Source: Deltaproteobacteria bacterium (GTDB lineage: Bacteria > Desulfobacterota > Binatia > Binatales > Binataceae). From it: a stretch of 11,952 nucleotides of DNA. The stretch covers positions 1 to 11,952 of the forward strand of contig JAJYMR010000269.1 in assembly GCA_021786815.1 (NCBI GenBank), written 5' to 3'. Shown piece after piece: positions 8,782 through 11,952 of this stretch. Each line of letters starts with the position of its first letter. Within the stretch, counting starts at the first letter, position 1. Below the pieces are notes generated by a model, which was not told the origin of the DNA, did not search any database, and saw only the letters and a program-made list of their open reading frames with translations. Made by a program: the position numbers and the translations under genes.

Positions 8782-8818
8782 CGCGCCGCACGCCGGGACG
8801 CGACCGGCGCACGGCGCG
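8782..8818 (-). other. Large GC-rich hairpin downstream of the selenoprotein gene
   Basis: Bases 8782-8796 and 8804-8818 form a 15-bp stem with a 7-base loop. In the leftward transcript the two central non-Watson-Crick positions become G-U pairs; in the rightward one they would be C-A mismatches. It lies in the 155-base gap between the selenoprotein and GFA genes. No T-run follows, so it may be an mRNA stability or Rho-related element. Confidence 0.4.
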
Positions 8819-8861
8819 GCGAGTAGCACGGCTGGCCGACGCTCACCGCGCTGCGGCGTTT

Positions 8862-9212
8862 TCAGCCGAGCAGCTCGCGCAGGCGGTCGCGGTCGAAGCC
8901 GGCTACGAGCTTTTCCTCGGCGATCACGAGCGGACGCTTAATCAGGTTCGGGTCCTTCGCCATCAACTTTATCGCCTCAGCGGCCGAGAGCTTGCGCTCC
9001 TTCAAGCCCATCTCCTTGTAGGCCGGGCTTTTCGGATTGAGGAACTCGCGCGGGTCGAGTCCCTTGAAAAGCTGGCGGAGTTCGGCCTCGCTGAGCGGCT
9101 GCTTGGCGTAGTCGCGCTCGTCGAGTTCGACCTTCAATTCGTCACGCAAGAAACCTCTTGCGTTTCGGCAGGTCGTTCAAGTGGACTTCCAGAGAAACCG
9201 AGCCTTCTTCAT
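8862..9212 (-). CDS. Selenocysteine-containing ArsC/Spx-family protein (in-frame UGA read as Sec)
   Basis: I read this as a 116-residue thioredoxin-fold protein of the ArsC/Spx/YffB family, whose members reduce arsenate or act as thiol-redox proteins or regulators. Translation from ATG 9212 gives MKKARFLWKST-U-TTCRNARG, where U12 is a TGA at 9177-9179. U12 and C15 sit exactly where the family has its CxxC motif, and U12 matches the catalytic cysteine of E. coli ArsC. The rest is typical: ERDYAKQPLSEAEL (32-45), FLNPKSPAYKEMG (57-69) and NLIKRPLVIAEEKLVAGFD (89-107), with R93-P94 at the anion site/cis-Pro. At 116 residues it has the normal family length. GAGG lies 8 bases before the ATG. Starting instead at TTG 9149 gives 95 residues without an active site. 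Selenoprotein ArsC-like proteins are known from metagenomes. Whether the role is arsenate reduction or another redox reaction is open. Confidence 0.85.
9144..9163 (-). promoter_or_regulatory. Predicted bacterial SECIS element
   Basis: In the leftward mRNA, ACGCAAGA (9163-9156) and UCUUGCGU (9151-9144) form a perfect 8-bp stem closed by a GGUU loop (9155-9152). The loop starts 21 bases after the UGA at 9179-9177. Bacterial SECIS elements recognised by SelB lie just downstream of the UGA, inside the coding region, and have a G-containing small apical loop. Two further C-G pairs form below a 2x2 internal loop. Confidence 0.85.
9177..9179 (-). other. In-frame TGA predicted to encode selenocysteine
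   Basis: This is codon 12 of the ArsC/Spx-family gene. It replaces the first cysteine of the CxxC motif and is followed by the predicted SECIS hairpin. The frame is intact on both sides and matches the family on both sides. Confidence 0.85.
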
Positions 9213-9259
9213 CGCGATTTCCTCTGTGCCGCGCTGGTGCTCGTCGTGGCGCCGCGGTC

Positions 9260-9928
9260 CTACTCGATACTGGTGGAGGGCAGCGGCGACGGCGCGCCAG
9301 CCGGCGCTCCGGCGACCGGGCCTGAGCCGCTATCGGTCGGCTGCGAGGCGCCAGGCGTACCTGCGCTTGCCTGCGTCGAACCGCCGATTCCCGGCGAGCC
9401 GGCCGCACCCGTCGCGCCTGTCGCGGCTGCGGCACCTGTCGCGCCGCCCGAAGCGCCGTCGGCGGCTGATGCCTGGTTGAGCGGTTGAACCGCGCCCGGC
9501 ACTGGCGGCGTGGTGGTTGGGCCGCTGAAATGGACCGGCTGCTTGCCCTGCAGCATGTCGGGCGTGACCACGTAATCGCCGCCGAGCGAGCTTCGCCAAA
9601 TCGTGTCGGAAGTCTGGGTGTTGCCACCAGTCAGCGCCCAACTCGCGCCGCCGACCAGCCCGCCGAGCACGCCGTAAACGAGCTTGGCCGGGATATAGAC
9701 GACGTTGCTCGCGAGTGCGGCAGCGCCCCATCCGGCTCCCGACCAGTTGACGCCTCCATCGGGAGGTTGCGGGACTTGCGCCGCGGGCGATGCGCTCGCG
9801 GCGGGTTGGGGTTGGGCGCTTTGCGCCCGGGCATTGCCGGCAAGCGGTCCGCGTGGAGCCGCTATCGCAAGCGCGATTGCCGCGGCCATAAGCGCGGCGA
9901 GCCTGATTTCCTTCCTCCGCATCATCAT
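9260..9928 (-). CDS. Exported Gly/Ala/Pro-rich hypothetical protein
   Basis: This protein of about 222 residues is not a family I can name. It opens with basic residues, then a hydrophobic stretch (LAALMAAAIALAIAA) and a likely signal peptidase I site after NARA at about residue 35, so it is probably periplasmic or secreted. A low-complexity Ala/Gln/Pro linker follows. The only ordered-looking part is about 66-135: WGAAALASNVVYIPAKLVYG, a Gly-rich hydrophobic stretch (VLGGLVGGASWALTGG), then GGDYVVTPDMLQGKQPVHFSG. The last third is Gly/Ala/Ser/Pro-rich and probably disordered. Five ATG codons in a row begin at 9934, directly behind GAGGAGGA. I chose the third (9928) because it is about 7 bases from that site. 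It lies between the CinA-like and selenoprotein genes on the same strand, with short gaps on both sides. Confidence 0.8.
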   Translation of the reverse strand: MMMRRKEIRLAALMAAAIALAIAAPRGPLAGNARAQSAQPQPAASASPAAQVPQPPDGGVNWSGAGWGAAALASNVVYIPAKLVYGVLGGLVGGASWALTGGNTQTSDTIWRSSLGGDYVVTPDMLQGKQPVHFSGPTTTPPVPGAVQPLNQASAADGASGGATGAAAATGATGAAGSPGIGGSTQASAGTPGASQPTDSGSGPVAGAPAGAPSPLPSTSIE

Positions 9929-9958
9929 CATCATTCCTCCTCAGTCCCCCCTGGTTTA

Positions 9959-10690
9959 CTACTCGACTTTTACCACCGTGTCCCTGGGCAGAAGATCAAG
10001 CAAGTGTTTGAACGCGTTTTCGAGGTATTCGTGATCCTTGGATTCGAGCGTGAGCTTGACGCGGTACTCGCTGTCGCCGATACGCGGATAGGAGCCGAGC
10101 AGAAGGCGCGGATAATTCTCAAGCGTGGCGTTCAGATGCTCAGCGAGCGCGCTCTCGTTCAGCCGGGTGTAGATGGCGCGCATGAAGTAGGGATCGGCCT
10201 GGAAGCGCGGCACGAGCCCGAGCAGCTTTGTCTCGAAAAGCTGCGGAATTCCGGGCAGCACGTAAACATTTTCTATTTGCACGGTAGGAAACCGTATGTC
10301 GCCCGCCTCGTGAAGCGTGGCTCCTTCAGGCACTTCAGCCATCTTGAGGCTCGCCGCGTTGGCGCGCTCGCCCATGTAGCCGCGGATGAGGCGGGCGAGC
10401 TCGGGATGGGTAACGAGCCTTCGCTTGAAGGCGCGCGCAACGCCCTCCATGGTCAGATCGTCGTGGGTCGGTCCTACGCCGCCCGAAGTCAGTACGAAAT
10501 CGAAGCGCTGCGCGCAGTAGGAAACTTCTTCGGCGATTGCGTCGAGGTCGTCGGGTATCACCGCGATACGCTTGAGTTCGACCCCGTTCTTGCGCAGTTC
10601 GAGCGCGGCGAAATAGGCGTTGCTGTCGCGGATCTTGCCGGACAGGATCTCGTTGCCAACCACCACCAGCGCCGCACTTCGGTCCCGCAT
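9959..10690 (-). CDS. CinA N-terminal/MoeA-like (molybdopterin-binding fold) protein
   Basis: This 243-residue protein is the stand-alone COG1058 (CinA N-terminal, MoCF/MoaB-like) domain. Members with this fold include nucleotide pyrophosphatases acting on ADP-ribose and the MoCF domain of eukaryotic FAD synthase, so a nucleotide-processing role fits better than a true molybdenum cofactor step. Key motifs are VVGNEILSG (10-18), SNAYFAALEL (23-32), TSGGVGPTHDD (68-78) and VYVLPGIP, about two thirds along. The C-terminal amidohydrolase domain of full-length CinA, which acts on nicotinamide mononucleotide, is absent. The ATG at 10690 lacks a strong ribosome binding site and overlaps a 10-base tandem repeat. 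It is the first gene of the leftward group that includes the exported protein and the selenoprotein. Confidence 0.92.
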   Translation of the reverse strand: MRDRSAALVVVGNEILSGKIRDSNAYFAALELRKNGVELKRIAVIPDDLDAIAEEVSYCAQRFDFVLTSGGVGPTHDDLTMEGVARAFKRRLVTHPELARLIRGYMGERANAASLKMAEVPEGATLHEAGDIRFPTVQIENVYVLPGIPQLFETKLLGLVPRFQADPYFMRAIYTRLNESALAEHLNATLENYPRLLLGSYPRIGDSEYRVKLTLESKDHEYLENAFKHLLDLLPRDTVVKVE

Positions 10691-10705
10691 CTCAGCGCAT
10701 CTCAG
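10686..10705. repeat. Perfect 10-bp tandem duplication over the CinA-like start
   Basis: CGCATCTCAG occurs twice in a row (10686-10695 and 10696-10705). On the minus strand it creates a second ATG at 10700, out of frame, reading ATG-CGC-TGA and ending just before the real ATG at 10690. It is too short to be a functional repeat family and may be a replication slip. Confidence 0.85.
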
Positions 10706-10716
10706 TACGCATCCGC

Positions 10717-10746
10717 ATTATCTCTGAATGCGCGGTTGCGCAGCAA
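10717..10746 (-). promoter_or_regulatory. Candidate sigma-70-type promoter for the CinA-like gene
   Basis: On the minus strand TTGCTG (10746-10741) and GATAAT (10722-10717) are 18 bases apart. GATAAT matches five of six bases of the -10 consensus. Transcription would begin about 20 bases before ATG 10690, so the leftward group can be expressed separately from the upstream sigma factor gene. Confidence 0.55.
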
Positions 10747-10821
10747 CAAGTTATGGCTATGAAAGCGTGCGCGCAATGCGCCGAATTATCGGTTACAGCC
10801 GCGTCCGCGTACTGGAGAGCG

Positions 10822-11952
10822 TCAGGATTCCGCGTGCTCGACGCCGGTGGTCTGCGACTTGATGAATTCCTTGAGCCGTTTCTTCAGGCGGGTTTCTATC
10901 TGGCGCACACGCTCGCGGCTTATTCCGAAACGCTCGCCGATTTCCTGGAGCGTGGCCGGCTCCTCGGCGAGCAGGCGGCTCCGGAAGATCTCGGCTTCCT
11001 TGTCCTTGAGCGTGCTTGCGAACTCAGCGACCTTCTCCTTGGCGAAGTCGCGCCACTCGTCCGACGCGGCTTCGTCCTCGGGGCCGCCGGCGGTATCGGG
11101 CAGGATGTCGAGCAGGCGGGTCTCTTCGGCGGCGGCGACCGGCTGGTCGAGCGAAAGCTCGCTGTGTCCCATCCGCTCCTGCATCTCGCGCACCTCGTTT
11201 TCCTTCACACCGATACGCTGCGCGAGCAGCTTGGGCTCGGGCCGAAAACCCTCGGCCTCGAGCCGCTCGGTTTCCTTCTTGAGATTAAAGAAGAGCTTGC
11301 GCTGGGCTTGGGTGGTGCCGATTTTGACCAGGCGCCAGTTGTTCACCAGGTAGCGGTAGATGTACGCGCGAACCCACCACACCGCGTAGGACGGAAAGCG
11401 AATACCGCGATACGGATCGAAGTTCTTGACCGCCTCCATCAGGCCGACGTTGCCCTCCTGGATTAGGTCGAGGAGGTTTCGCGTGGAGCGCGCGAACTCC
11501 ATCGCGATCTTGACGACGAGCCTCAGATTGGCGGTGACCAGCCGATAGGCGTCGGCGGGATCCTTGTCTTTTTGGTAGCGCTTGGCGATAACCGATTCCT
11601 CTTCGCGGGTGAGCAGAGGGAAGCGGCGGATTTCGGCGAGGTAACGGCTCAGGGGATCGAACGGGACGAGCGCGGCCGCGGCTTCCTCGTCGGGACGTTC
11701 CTCGCCCGAGCCTTCCCCGGCTTCGGCCAGGGGCTCGAAACGCGGTGCTCCTCTCTCGGCGCGAAGCAGTTCCTCGCCTTCGGCTGCGGATTCGCCGGCA
11801 ATTTCGCCCTCGGTTGAAGCGGCGACGAGATCGTCCGCCTGGCCGACGTCGATGCCGGCGTCTTCGGTCTCGGGTCCGAGCACTTCAGGCTCGACCCCGG
11901 GCCGTACGCCGCCAGCCGGGCGTTTGCGAGCGGACGGTTTTCGACGCTTGCG
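10822..11952 (-). CDS. RpoH-like (sigma-32 type) RNA polymerase sigma factor, 5' end beyond window
   Basis: This is a group 3 sigma factor most like heat-shock sigma-32. Numbering from an in-frame GTG at 11883: an acidic Glu/Ala-rich N-terminal segment (1-72), region 1.2 with DPLSRYLAEIRRFPLLTREEE (76-96), region 2 with NLLDLIQEGNVGLMEAVKNF (136-155) and WWVRAYIYRYLVNNWRLVKIG (169-189), then the RpoH box QRKLFFNLKKE (194-204). Region 3 follows, and region 4 has a helix-turn-helix, TLQEIGERFGISRERVRQIE (311-330). The reading frame stays open from 11883 to the window edge and encodes a very basic stretch (RKRRKPSARKRP), so the true start probably lies outside. The stop is followed by a 131-base gap to the CinA-like gene, without a clear terminator. 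Target promoters are unknown; stress response is the family role. Confidence 0.92.
   Translation of the reverse strand, partial: RKRRKPSARKRPAGGVRPGVEPEVLGPETEDAGIDVGQADDLVAASTEGEIAGESAAEGEELLRAERGAPRFEPLAEAGEGSGEERPDEEAAAALVPFDPLSRYLAEIRRFPLLTREEESVIAKRYQKDKDPADAYRLVTANLRLVVKIAMEFARSTRNLLDLIQEGNVGLMEAVKNFDPYRGIRFPSYAVWWVRAYIYRYLVNNWRLVKIGTTQAQRKLFFNLKKETERLEAEGFRPEPKLLAQRIGVKENEVREMQERMGHSELSLDQPVAAAEETRLLDILPDTAGGPEDEAASDEWRDFAKEKVAEFASTLKDKEAEIFRSRLLAEEPATLQEIGERFGISRERVRQIETRLKKRLKEFIKSQTTGVEHAES

Noticed and set aside
8862..9149. A 95-residue gene starting at TTG 9149
   Set aside because: It lacks the N-terminal strand and catalytic motif of its family. The upstream ATG, ribosome binding site, family match and SECIS hairpin support the longer gene read through UGA.
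9144..9212. The TGA as a plain nonsense mutation (pseudogene)
   Set aside because: The frame is otherwise intact, the stop falls exactly on the catalytic Cys position and a SECIS-type hairpin follows at the right distance. Not fully excluded without the selB/selC genes.
9485..10762. Plus-strand open frame of 425 codons
   Set aside because: It is antisense to the exported-protein and CinA-like genes. Its run of histidines is only the complement of the five ATG codons.
10753..11466. Plus-strand open frame of 237 codons
   Set aside because: It is antisense to the sigma factor, whose regions 2 and 4 are unambiguous.

Overview
The window is GC-rich and densely coded, from a bacterium whose nearest relatives I cannot fix from sequence alone. 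The mix of families (GMC dehydrogenase with a small partner, SDRs, acyl-CoA dehydrogenase, an AbfD/HpaB-type flavoprotein, an RpoH-type sigma factor) resembles soil or groundwater lineages such as Binatota (Desulfobacterota_B) or other deltaproteobacteria-like phyla. That assignment is an inference. No tRNA, rRNA, CRISPR array or insertion sequence was seen.

Layout. (1) Bases 1-2729, leftward: an SDR, a small protein of unknown family and a GMC oxidoreductase that runs off the left edge; the last two overlap by 17 bases. (2) 2931-4364, rightward: a single gene for an AbfD/HpaB-superfamily flavoprotein. It resembles 4-hydroxybutyryl-CoA dehydratase but lacks all three cysteine ligands of that enzyme's iron-sulphur cluster. 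(3) 4441-6975, leftward: a glutaryl-CoA dehydrogenase-type enzyme, a second SDR and a VOC (glyoxalase-fold) protein, probably one operon. A LysR-type regulator (7209-8192) diverges from it and ends in a strong intrinsic terminator. (4) 8293-10690, leftward: a GFA-family zinc protein, an ArsC/Spx-family protein, a small exported Gly/Ala/Pro-rich protein and a CinA/MoeA-like protein with its own promoter. (5) 10822 to the right edge, leftward: an RpoH-like sigma factor, open at its 5' end.

The most notable item is the ArsC/Spx-family gene. Read conventionally it is a 95-residue fragment starting at a TTG at 9149, with no catalytic motif. Upstream, the same frame runs through a TGA at 9177-9179 to an ATG at 9212 that has a good ribosome binding site. 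The TGA falls exactly on the first position of the family's CxxC motif, giving U-T-T-C. A perfect 8-bp stem with a GGUU loop lies 21 bases past the TGA, which is the layout of a bacterial SECIS element. I therefore annotate a 116-residue selenoprotein, 8862-9212.

Together, regions 1-3 look like catabolism of CoA thioesters and alcohols or aldehydes under LysR control. Region 4 looks like a small redox and detoxification group in which a selenocysteine thioredoxin-fold enzyme is central.
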